Below are positions 41,983-49,626 of a stretch of DNA of 64,000 nt, in pieces. Source of the DNA: Oceanicaulis sp052055585 (GTDB taxonomy: Bacteria; Pseudomonadota; Alphaproteobacteria; Caulobacterales; Maricaulaceae). A model generated the notes under the pieces. The model saw only the letters and a list, made by a program, of their open reading frames with translations, searched no databases and was not told the origin of the DNA. Each line of letters begins with the position of its first letter. The first letter of the stretch is position 1. Both the position numbers and the translations under genes were made by a program. The stretch is from positions 558,001 through 622,000 of the forward strand of contig NZ_CP170485.1 in assembly GCF_052055585.1 (NCBI RefSeq), written 5' to 3'.

Positions 41983-42942
41983 ATGACTGACGAACACGCT
42001 CACGACTCTCACGATCCCCATCATGGTCATGACCACCATCATGATCACGGCCATGGTCATTCGCATGCCCATCCGGTGGACAGCCGGAACGAGACGCGCA
42101 CCCTGATCGCAGCGGCCCTGACCGGCGGGTTCATGCTGGCCGAGGTGATTGGCGGCCTGCTCACCGGCTCGCTGGCGCTGCTGGCGGACGCCGCGCACAT
42201 GCTGACGGACTTCGCAGCGCTGATTTTAGCCTGGGGGGCGTTTCGCCTGTCACGCCGACCGGCGACCGACAAGCGGTCTTACGGCTATGACCGGCTGCAG
42301 ATTCTCGCCGCCTTCGCCAACGGGGTGACGCTGTCCATCCTTGTGGTCTGGATCGCCTGCGAAGCGGTGATGCGCCTGTTCAACCCCAATGAGATCGAGG
42401 CCACAGGCATGGCGGTCATCGCCGTTCTGGGGCTGCTTGTGAATATCGCCGCCTTTGGCGTTCTGCATGGCGCGGACAAGGACAATCTCAACATCCGCGG
42501 CGCGCTCGCCCATGTGATGGGCGATCTTCTGGGCTCTGTGGCGGCCATTATTGCGGCGGCCGTGATCTGGTGGACCGGCTGGACGCCCATTGATCCGCTT
42601 CTGTCACTTCTGATTGCGGCTCTGATCGGGATATCGGCCTGGCGGCTGGTACGCGATGCGGGGCGCGTGCTGCTGGAAGCGGCGCCGGACCATATCGACC
42701 CAAGCGTGTTGCGCGCGGACCTCACGGCCGCCATTGAAGGCGTGCGCGATATCCATCATGTCCATGTCTGGTCGTTGACCCCGGACCGGCCCATGGCCAC
42801 GCTCCACGCGCGTATTGCTGCGGATGCGGACGCGCCTGCGATCATCCTGGCGATCAAGTCCCGCCTGGCGGAGCGCTACAAGCTCACCCATGTCACGGTG
42901 GAGATCGAGACGGGGCCCTGCGCGGACGCAAACACGCACTAG
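41983..42942 (+). CDS. Cation diffusion facilitator (zinc exporter, CzcD/ZitB type)
   Basis: A 319-residue CDF transporter. A His/Asp-rich N terminus (residues ~3-35) is followed by six membrane segments, with the metal-site pairs HMLTD and HVMGD (HxxxD in helices 2 and 5), and a C-terminal cytoplasmic domain (HHVHVWSLTPD). It exports Zn2+ or a similar ion by proton antiport. GGGGAGG precedes the ATG at 41983. A small CCCGCT/AGCGGG hairpin lies just upstream. No metal regulator gene is adjacent. Confidence 0.93.
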   Translation: MTDEHAHDSHDPHHGHDHHHDHGHGHSHAHPVDSRNETRTLIAAALTGGFMLAEVIGGLLTGSLALLADAAHMLTDFAALILAWGAFRLSRRPATDKRSYGYDRLQILAAFANGVTLSILVVWIACEAVMRLFNPNEIEATGMAVIAVLGLLVNIAAFGVLHGADKDNLNIRGALAHVMGDLLGSVAAIIAAAVIWWTGWTPIDPLLSLLIAALIGISAWRLVRDAGRVLLEAAPDHIDPSVLRADLTAAIEGVRDIHHVHVWSLTPDRPMATLHARIAADADAPAIILAIKSRLAERYKLTHVTVEIETGPCADANTH

Positions 42943-43110
42943 CGTATATTTACCTCGCGTTAGGCATACACCTTAAACGAAGATTCAGCCCTTTCTGTCA
43001 TAAACCTCACCAGTCGGACGTTCTAAGAGCGGACACACGTTCAGGCGTCGACGTTTTGGGAAGATTGTGGGCCTCAGAAGAGGACCCCCTTGCAAGGTTT
43101 GGGTGTGACT

Positions 43111-43437
43111 ATGAAAAAGTTTGCTGGTGTTTTCGCTGCCGTGTCTCTGATCTCCGCTTTCGGCGCCGTTCCGGCGCTGGCGCAAGAGCCGGAACTGGTC
43201 GAGGCTTCCGCTCCGGAATTTCCGCGTGCGGCCGAGCGTCGTGAAATCGAAGGCCATGTGGTCGTGCGTTACAATGTGACCGCCGACGGCGCAGTGGCTG
43301 ACGTTGAAGTTGTCGAGGCCACTCCGGCCGGCGTGTTCGAGCGCTCTGTGCTTCGCGCTCTGGAAGACTGGCGTTACGCCTCTGGCGCAGGCGCCCAGGG
43401 CGTTGAGCGCCGCTTCGATTTTAACTTCGGCGGATAA
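43111..43437 (+). CDS. Periplasmic TonB-C-terminal-domain protein
   Basis: A 108-residue protein: a Sec signal peptide (MKKFAGVFAAVSLISAFGAV, cleavage near ALA-Q) followed directly by a TonB C-terminal domain (PEFPRAAERREIEGHVVVRY, NVTADGAVADVEVV, FERSVLRALEDWRY). It lacks the membrane anchor and proline-rich arm of a true TonB, so it cannot transmit energy alone. ATG 43111 is favoured by the signal peptide; TTG at 43090 with GAGGA upstream is the alternative. Role unknown; it may bind peptidoglycan or TonB-box partners. Confidence 0.8.
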   Translation: MKKFAGVFAAVSLISAFGAVPALAQEPELVEASAPEFPRAAERREIEGHVVVRYNVTADGAVADVEVVEATPAGVFERSVLRALEDWRYASGAGAQGVERRFDFNFGG

Positions 43438-43450
43438 ACCTTTTATCAAG

Positions 43451-43483
43451 ACGGCGCAGTCAGATAATGGCTGCGCCGTTTTT
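43451..43483 (+). terminator. Intrinsic terminator after the TonB-like gene
   Basis: ACGGCGCAG pairs with CTGCGCCGT around an 11-nt loop, followed by TTTT. Confidence 0.82.
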
Positions 43484-43519
43484 GTGTTTTGAAGTATTAA
43501 CCTTAATTGGGGCTAACCG

Positions 43520-45559
43520 ATGGCGATCTCGTTCCACTCTGTGCAGTCGCGCCTGCTGGCTGCATTCGCCGCCGTGATCGTGATTACTCTGGCGACCAGC
43601 GCCGCAGGATTGTTTGCGTTCTCCAGTTCGAAGAATGCGCTGGATGTGATCGTAGAGGAATCAGCCCCCCGCGCCGCCGCAGCCCAACGTCTTGAAGCCG
43701 CCTCCGGCGCTCTGACGGGCGAGCTGGCGGCCTTTTCGCGTTCGCGCGATACTATTGACCAACAGGTTTCCGCGTCTCGTCTGGATACGCTGATGGGCGA
43801 AGCCAGCGCCGCGATCGACTCCCTGCGTCAGGCGGGTCTGAGCGCGGCCAACGCCGATGCACTCAGCGAAGCGCTTAACGGGGTGGGCTCGGCTGTGTCC
43901 GACGCCTCCGGCCCGGTCAGCGCCAAACTCGAAGCCATCTCCTCCCGCGAGCGCGCCATGCGTGAAGTGCTGCGCCAGCGCGCCGCCGTCTCCGAGATGC
44001 TGGAAGCGGCGCTGGATGAAACCAGCGATGAAGGCGTGATCGAAACCCTTCTGCGCTCTTCCATGGCCGTGAACCTTGTGGCGGCCCGCTTCGCCGAGCT
44101 GAGCACCGCTGACAGCCCGGGCGAAGTCTCTGAAATTCAGGACGAATACTACTACGCCGCCGATGATCTGAGCATCAACATGGCCATTCTGGGCGATGTG
44201 GCGACCGATGAGCTGCGCGGCGCCATCGATACGCTTCTGGCCTATGCCGAAGGCGATCAGGGCATGTTCAACCTGCGCTTGACCGAACTTGAGATGATCG
44301 ACGAGACCGAAATGCTCGTTGAAGACGCGCGCATCATGGATGCAGCGCTCGCCGAAATCGTCACCCAGACCCGTGAAGCCGCGCTTGCTGACCAGGCGCA
44401 GGCCAGCCAGGGCGGTCTGAACGCCATGGCCTTTGGCTCCGCCCTGATGTGGGTGTTCGCGGTCCTGTCGGTCGCTGTGGGTGGTGCTGTGGGTTACTTC
44501 TACGTCTCCCGCAACCTGCTGACCCGCCTGACCCGGATCGCGCGCGCCATGAAAGAGCTGGCCAAGGGCAATCTGGGCAACGAGATCCACGACGAGGACA
44601 AGGACGAGATCGGCGAGATGGCCAAGGCCGTCGCCGTCTTCCGTCAGAACGCCATCGAGCGTCAGCGTCTGGAGCAGGAAAGCGAAGCCGAGCGACTGGC
44701 CCGCGAAGCGCGCGCCAAACGGATCGAAGAGCTGGTCGCCCAGTTCGACGATGTGTCCCGCCGCGCGCTTGATGCTGTGGGTAACGCCGCCGAGGAAATG
44801 GAAAGCGCCGCAACGGCTCTGGATCACTCTTCACGCAGCGCTGGTGAGACCACGGCGCGCGTGAACGCCTCGGGCGGTCGCGCCGCCGAGAACGTGGACA
44901 CGGTGGCCGCCGCCGCCGAGGAGATGACCGGGTCGATCGCCGAGATCGCCCAGCAGATTTCCCGCTCCACCGAGATTGCCCAGGACGCCGCCAACCGCGT
45001 TCAGGCGACCAACACCGATGTGGCCCAGCTTGATGAAGCCGCCGCCCGGATTGGCGATATCGTGAACCTGATCGAGGGCATCGCCGAGCAGACCAACCTT
45101 CTGGCGCTGAACGCCACCATTGAAGCTGCGCGCGCCGGTGAAGCCGGCAAGGGCTTTGCGGTGGTCGCCAGCGAAGTGAAGACCCTGGCCGAGCAGACCG
45201 CGAACGCTACCAAGTCCATCTCCGACCAGATTTCCGGCATTCAGGGCGCAACGGGCAAGACCGTGTCCGCCATCGAGAATATCGGCGAGGTCATCTCGGA
45301 GATGAACAACATCTCCGCCGCAATTGCTGCGGCCATGGAAGAGCAACGCGCCGCTGCGTCTGAAATCACCCGCGCAGCCCATGAAGCGGCGTCTGGCACC
45401 CGCGAAGTGGCTGAATCCATCGGCCATGTGGACGCCGCCGCCGCCGAGACCGGCCAGTGCGCCGCCCAGGTCAACTCGGCCAGCCACGCGCTGAACACCG
45501 AATCCTCGGGTCTGCGCAAGGCGGTCAGCGAGTTCCTCGCCTCGGTGCGTGCGGCCTAA
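43520..45559 (+). CDS. Methyl-accepting chemotaxis protein with helical-bundle sensor
   Basis: A 679-residue chemoreceptor: first membrane helix at about 10-32, a ~265-residue Ala/Glu-rich helical periplasmic region (four-helix-bundle type, long), second helix near 305-330, HAMP, and an MCP domain with tip EQTNLLALNATIEAARAGEA. The signalling domain begins near 410. The start at 43520 follows only a weak ribosome site (GGGGCTAACCG). TTAACC and TTAATT half-boxes at 43497-43506 hint at CtrA control but do not form a full site. Ligand unknown. Confidence 0.9.
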   Translation: MAISFHSVQSRLLAAFAAVIVITLATSAAGLFAFSSSKNALDVIVEESAPRAAAAQRLEAASGALTGELAAFSRSRDTIDQQVSASRLDTLMGEASAAIDSLRQAGLSAANADALSEALNGVGSAVSDASGPVSAKLEAISSRERAMREVLRQRAAVSEMLEAALDETSDEGVIETLLRSSMAVNLVAARFAELSTADSPGEVSEIQDEYYYAADDLSINMAILGDVATDELRGAIDTLLAYAEGDQGMFNLRLTELEMIDETEMLVEDARIMDAALAEIVTQTREAALADQAQASQGGLNAMAFGSALMWVFAVLSVAVGGAVGYFYVSRNLLTRLTRIARAMKELAKGNLGNEIHDEDKDEIGEMAKAVAVFRQNAIERQRLEQESEAERLAREARAKRIEELVAQFDDVSRRALDAVGNAAEEMESAATALDHSSRSAGETTARVNASGGRAAENVDTVAAAAEEMTGSIAEIAQQISRSTEIAQDAANRVQATNTDVAQLDEAAARIGDIVNLIEGIAEQTNLLALNATIEAARAGEAGKGFAVVASEVKTLAEQTANATKSISDQISGIQGATGKTVSAIENIGEVISEMNNISAAIAAAMEEQRAAASEITRAAHEAASGTREVAESIGHVDAAAAETGQCAAQVNSASHALNTESSGLRKAVSEFLASVRAA

Positions 45560-45593
45560 CTGACTTTGGTGTCGCCGCATCAGCGCGGGCCCC

Positions 45594-45621
45594 TTGCAAG
45601 GCGGCCCGCGCGCGGTTATAC
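45594..45621 (+). promoter_or_regulatory. Promoter of tRNA-Met
   Basis: TTGCAA (45594), a 16-nt spacer and TTATAC (45616), with the tRNA 46 nt further on. Confidence 0.5.
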
Positions 45622-45666
45622 GCCTCCCTCCGGTTCGCAGCCCACCCTGCTGCGGACAGATGGTTT

Positions 45667-45743
45667 GGCTGGGTAGCTCAGCTGGTTAGAGCGCACGACT
45701 CATAATCGTGAGGTCGGGAGTTCAAGTCTCCCCCCCGCCACCA
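45667..45743 (+). tRNA. tRNA-Met (CAT anticodon, elongator type)
   Basis: A 77-nt cloverleaf with encoded CCA. Anticodon arm CACGA-CTCATAA-TCGTG gives anticodon CAT; D arm GCTC..GAGC, T arm GGGAG-TTCAAGT-CTCCC. The sequence resembles alphaproteobacterial elongator tRNA-Met, and an A nucleotide is the discriminator. The acceptor stem GGCTGGG/CCCCGCC has one mismatch (T4 opposite C69). Confidence 0.93.
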
Positions 45744-45809
45744 CCACCCCTTTCCTTTGAGATTGAAACACCGCCCTGCACGCGCGCAGCTCTTTGCGTC
45801 TGACTGCGA

Positions 45810-45826
45810 CCCCCATGAATTGGGGG
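45810..45826. promoter_or_regulatory. Inverted repeat upstream of the histidine kinase gene
   Basis: CCCCCA-TGAAT-TGGGGG, 17 nt, 84 nt before the kinase start. A similar 17-nt element lies between the anchored-protein and autotransporter genes (49519-49535). Confidence 0.4.
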
Positions 45827-45910
45827 GCGGGGAACGCTTATCCGCATTGACCTTGACGCCGGTATCAGATGTTTTCCATCCGATGACGCCAGGGGCAGGG
45901 GTGAGGACCG

Positions 45911-47620
45911 GTGAGCCGGACGAATGTCTTCAAGATCACAGCGATCCTCGTGATCCTCGCCAGCGCGCTCTGGGTGCAGGTCTGCACGGTGGGCGGCGTC
46001 TCTGCGCCTCGGGACGATGTGCGCGTGGTGGTCGAGCGCTCTTCCTATATGAACCGGCGTGTCGCCGGTCTTGAAGACGCGCCGACGCTGGGCCAGCGCG
46101 CCGGGCTGCTCCCGGCGGGGCGCTATCGCTATTACTGGCCGCTCGAGCGCGAAGACTTTCCCGAGGGGCGGGTGGGCGTGTTCATTGGGGATAGCGGCGG
46201 CATGACATTCACGCTGGTCAATGGCGCGCTGATGAGCCGGAGCGTGCCCCAGGGCCTCAATGTTCCGGGGCTGGGCGCGCAATGGCGGTTGACCGAGGCG
46301 CCCTCGAGCGTGCTGGTGCCCGGCGCGAACCGGATCGAGCTGGTGACCGATCATGAACCCCTGCGGACCGGCTTGCGCGTCTGGCGTATCGGCGCGTACG
46401 AGCAGATGTCGCAACGTCTGCAGCGCTGGGTGTCCTGGCTGTACTGGATGCCGCGGCTGGCTCTGGTGCTGGCCGGACTTGGCGTGGGGCTGAGCCTGTC
46501 GGTCATTCTCGCCTATGGGGGCAAGAAGCCCTCCCATGTGATCTGGGGCGGGGTGGCGATCGTCTATCTGGTTCAGGTCTTCACTGCCCTGGTGGGCGGG
46601 CTGGTCTTCAGCCCCGGATGGGTGGCGATGATCGGCTATGTCACGCCCGTGCTGATCGCCCTTGGTTTGATGGCGCAGGCCAATCGGACGCGCGCCTTTG
46701 CGGGCGACTGGCGGGCCTTCAATCCGGACCGCGTGCTGTTCACGCTGGCGATTGGCGCCAACGTACTTCTGGTCGTCGGCGGCTTTGTTCCGTTGGGCGT
46801 TCTGTCGCCGACCCTGATGCTGACGTTGGGACTTCTGAGCGTCGGGTCTCTGGTCGTCATCGAGCCTGCGGCGGACCTGTTCCGCCTGATCGCCAAGCGC
46901 AGCTCGCGCATGCAGGCCCTGACCCGGAAAGTGCATGAACAGGCCCTGGAGCTGGACGAGAAGAGCCGTCAGGTCGCGTATGAAATGCGCAACCGGGCCA
47001 TTCTGGAAGAGCGCCAGCGTTTCACCCGCGACATCCATGACGGCATTGGCGGGCAATTGCTGTCGCTGCTGCTGCGCATCCGCAGCGGCGTCATGGACAA
47101 TCGCAATATCTCAGAAGAGATCCAGGCCTCGCTCAATGACTTGCGGCTGGTGGTGGATTCCATCGACCATGTGGGCGACGATCTGGGGGCTGCGCTGACG
47201 ACCTTCCGGGTGCGCGCGGAACCGCAGATGAAGGCGGCGGGGATCGGCTTTGACTGGCGCCAGCCGGATGAGCTGCGGGGGCATTTGCGCGGCACAGGCG
47301 CAACGCTGCACCTGTACCGGATGATCCAGGAGTGCCTCGCCAACGCCATCCGTCACGCCCGGGCGAGCCATCTGATGGTCCGGATCGAGCAGCCTGCGCC
47401 TGACCAGCTTGTGCTGAGCATTCGTGATGACGGGGTGGGGATCAGCCGCGATCAGGCCGGAGCGCCGAGGGGCAAGGGTATCCGCAACATGTATCGCCGG
47501 GCTGAACTGCTGGGCGCCGAGCTGGCGATCGAGCCGTGTTCGGAGGAAGGCGGCACCTGTGTGACGATCACCGCGCCGCTCATGCGCTCTCAGGATCAGA
47601 TATTGATCCAGCCCATGTGA
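45911..47620 (+). CDS. NarL/UhpB-type sensor histidine kinase with 7TM-like sensor
   Basis: A 569-residue membrane kinase. An N-terminal hydrophobic segment (about 8-30), a ~140-residue periplasmic domain of beta character and about six to seven further hydrophobic helices (175-345) resemble the 7TMR-DISM architecture. A coiled coil follows, then a HisKA_3 box RDIHDGIGGQL (His in IHD), and a HATPase domain with LANAIRHA and DDGVGI. Start GTG 45911 follows GAGGACCG. The response regulator is encoded convergently and overlaps its 3' end by 25 bp. Confidence 0.85.
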   Translation: MSRTNVFKITAILVILASALWVQVCTVGGVSAPRDDVRVVVERSSYMNRRVAGLEDAPTLGQRAGLLPAGRYRYYWPLEREDFPEGRVGVFIGDSGGMTFTLVNGALMSRSVPQGLNVPGLGAQWRLTEAPSSVLVPGANRIELVTDHEPLRTGLRVWRIGAYEQMSQRLQRWVSWLYWMPRLALVLAGLGVGLSLSVILAYGGKKPSHVIWGGVAIVYLVQVFTALVGGLVFSPGWVAMIGYVTPVLIALGLMAQANRTRAFAGDWRAFNPDRVLFTLAIGANVLLVVGGFVPLGVLSPTLMLTLGLLSVGSLVVIEPAADLFRLIAKRSSRMQALTRKVHEQALELDEKSRQVAYEMRNRAILEERQRFTRDIHDGIGGQLLSLLLRIRSGVMDNRNISEEIQASLNDLRLVVDSIDHVGDDLGAALTTFRVRAEPQMKAAGIGFDWRQPDELRGHLRGTGATLHLYRMIQECLANAIRHARASHLMVRIEQPAPDQLVLSIRDDGVGISRDQAGAPRGKGIRNMYRRAELLGAELAIEPCSEEGGTCVTITAPLMRSQDQILIQPM

Positions 47621-48258
47621 ACCGCCTCGAACACGGCTTCCGATTTCGAGCGCACATCCATCTTGCGATAGATCGATTTGACGTGGTCGCGGACCGTGTG
47701 GGGCGAGATGCCCATGAGCTGCGCCGCCTCGTCATAGGACATGCCCTTGGCGAAGAGGGCGAGGATTTCCGTCTCCCGCTCGGTGAGGACGGATTTTTCC
47801 AGCGGCGCCTTGGCGTCCTTCTGTTCGCGCACCAGTGACAACAAATGGCTGGCGGCCTGCGCGCTCATCGGGCTCGCGCCCTTGATGGTGTCGCGAATGT
47901 GCTGAACGATCAGTTCGGGCTGGGAATCCTTGAGCAGATATCCGTCCGCCCCTGATTCAATGCTCTTCATCACGCTCAGCCGATCCCCCAGAACGGTCAG
48001 GATCAGCGCCTTGCTATGCCCGTTCTGAGAGAGCTGTTCGACGAACTCGGTGCCCGAGCCGTCCGGCAGTTGCAGGTCCACCAGACAGATGTCGGGGGCG
48101 GGGCCGGTCTCGAGCGCCGCTCGGGCTTCCGCAAGGGTCGCCGCGGCGAAGGCCAGCTCGAAGCCGTCCTCGTTGGAAATGGTGTGCCGCAGATAGTCTC
48201 GCATGACATCATCGTCTTCGAGCACGCCAATGGCGATGCTGGCCTGTGTCATCGTCAT
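47596..48258 (-). CDS. NarL/FixJ-family response regulator
   Basis: A 220-residue regulator: receiver with acidic pocket EDDD (14-17), phosphoacceptor Asp61 in CLVDLQLPDG and Lys in YLLKDS, then a LuxR-type HTH (LTERETEILALFAKGMSYDE, then AAQLMGISPHTVRDHVKSIY). It is probably phosphorylated by the convergent histidine kinase. Its ATG overlaps the stop of the anchored-protein gene by 4 nt (ATGA), so the two are one operon. Target sites may be the CCCCCA..TGGGG dyads at 45810 and 49519 (inference). Confidence 0.9.
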   Translation of the reverse strand: MTMTQASIAIGVLEDDDVMRDYLRHTISNEDGFELAFAAATLAEARAALETGPAPDICLVDLQLPDGSGTEFVEQLSQNGHSKALILTVLGDRLSVMKSIESGADGYLLKDSQPELIVQHIRDTIKGASPMSAQAASHLLSLVREQKDAKAPLEKSVLTERETEILALFAKGMSYDEAAQLMGISPHTVRDHVKSIYRKMDVRSKSEAVFEAVHMGWINI

Positions 48259-49460
48259 TGGTCTTGTCCCGCCCCGTCCTGATCCCAGCAATTTCCATAA
48301 AGTTGATTGGGAGAGTCAATCCAGGCCTGAGGCGTCCCGGGGAGAGCGCCTCGTCCGATGACCGATTGCACCATCAGGCCATCATGGATGTTCATCATTC
48401 TCCACTCGGGCCCGAACCGGGCGGCGCACAGGGCATGGCCCTCGCTCTGAGTCGAGATCGCCTCTCCAGCAATGGGAGGCGTGAAACCGATTTCCGCGCC
48501 GGTCCAGGCCATCTCGTCGATGAAGTCGAGCGCCTCCTCAGGAACCGGCAGACCCTGGGGGTGAAGGCAGGCCAGGGGCAGCGCCACGCTGCAGGCGGTA
48601 TCCCCCACATAAGGGTCACAATGACCGCGCTCGTTCTGATCGGTGCAGGAGAGCTCCAGAATGCTGTCATCCAGCGGATTCGCCATGACGATGAAACTCG
48701 TTCCCTGATGGGCGGGCGGCTCCAGGCAGGCCGCGACCCCCACGAAGTCCACCATGGTGTCCTCGCTGATCGCATACTCGACCGAGACCGCGGACTCCCC
48801 GCCTCTGACCCACTCCAGCAGGTTGGCGTACTGACGGGGCAGGGGTGATTTGTCGGGGTTGAGACCGACCGGGAAGGTCAGGTCTTCAAGGCGGGCGTAG
48901 AACAGCTCTCCATCGGCGGTCCAGGGCGAGGGCTCGCCGGATTCTACCCGGATGAAGGTCTCGATATGGGCGTGCCCGTCCGAGGATTTGTTGATCAGGT
49001 CGCCGATGGTGATCGTGTCATTGCGCGGTTGAGCCCATTCGCGAATGCGCATGGCGATCAGGCCGTCAACGGTGCGCGGGGACAGCTCAAGATGGTCCAC
49101 CAGCACCTGATCGAGACGGTCATCGTCATAGACGCGCTCAACGCCCACCGAACCGTGTGAGAACCGTTCGGCCAGGAACAGGTAGAGCGCGCCGCGTGCA
49201 ATGGTCTCGTCGCCGCTTCTGGAAAACTCGTCCTCCACACCGCGCAGGACGATCTCTTTTGTTTCCCCGCGCGCGCACTGGAATTGCTCCAGCCGCTCCA
49301 TGCCGGTCAGGGGCGCCGTGTCAGAACCGCCCTGACCCCGCTCCAGACGGATCGGAGCGCCCTGAAGTCCTGTCAGGAACAACACGGCGCTCGCAATGCC
49401 GATCAGGGTTCCCAGAACCAGGACGACGAGCAGGGGGAAGATCGAGCCGTAAAGGCGCAT
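48255..49460 (-). CDS. Membrane-anchored Cys-rich protein of unknown function, coupled to a response regulator
   Basis: A 401-residue protein with one N-terminal membrane anchor (MRLYGSIFPLLVVLVLGTLI to about residue 35) and a large extracytoplasmic part. That part contains about eight cysteines, mostly in the C-terminal half (for example SCTDQNERGHC, ACSVALPLAC, ALCAARFGPEWRM, GNCWD), suggesting disulfides. No family was recognised; the ALCAARFGPEWRM stretch loosely recalls lectin-like folds but proves nothing. It is divergent from the autotransporter gene and directly upstream of the response regulator gene, which suggests a sensory accessory or cell-surface role. Confidence 0.7.
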   Translation of the reverse strand: MRLYGSIFPLLVVLVLGTLIGIASAVLFLTGLQGAPIRLERGQGGSDTAPLTGMERLEQFQCARGETKEIVLRGVEDEFSRSGDETIARGALYLFLAERFSHGSVGVERVYDDDRLDQVLVDHLELSPRTVDGLIAMRIREWAQPRNDTITIGDLINKSSDGHAHIETFIRVESGEPSPWTADGELFYARLEDLTFPVGLNPDKSPLPRQYANLLEWVRGGESAVSVEYAISEDTMVDFVGVAACLEPPAHQGTSFIVMANPLDDSILELSCTDQNERGHCDPYVGDTACSVALPLACLHPQGLPVPEEALDFIDEMAWTGAEIGFTPPIAGEAISTQSEGHALCAARFGPEWRMMNIHDGLMVQSVIGRGALPGTPQAWIDSPNQLYGNCWDQDGAGQDQ

Positions 49461-49518
49461 GAAAAGGCCTGCAGGATAAGAAACTTTGCGCGTATAGCCC
49501 GCTTGCGACAGCGCGCCT

Positions 49519-49535
49519 CCCCCACGTTTGTGGGG
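49519..49535. promoter_or_regulatory. Inverted repeat between the anchored-protein and autotransporter genes
   Basis: CCCCCA-CGTTTG-TGGGG in the 166-bp divergent region; candidate response-regulator site shared with 45810-45826. Confidence 0.42.
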
Positions 49536-49626
49536 TCTTCCCCTCGAAATCAAGGATTTAGAAGCGGCCCACACTCGGACCGGGGTCTCATCGCGAGGCC
49601 GGGTCCTCAACACCTGGGACGTAACC

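Noticed and set aside
43497..43513. TTAACC and TTAATT half-boxes before the third chemoreceptor gene
   Set aside because: Only half-sites with wrong spacing; too weak to list as a CtrA site.
45583..45611. GC-rich 9-bp hairpin after the third chemoreceptor gene
   Set aside because: No T tract follows, so it was not called a terminator.
45722..47056. Minus-strand frame opposite the histidine kinase gene
   Set aside because: Shadow frame; the plus strand encodes complete kinase motifs.
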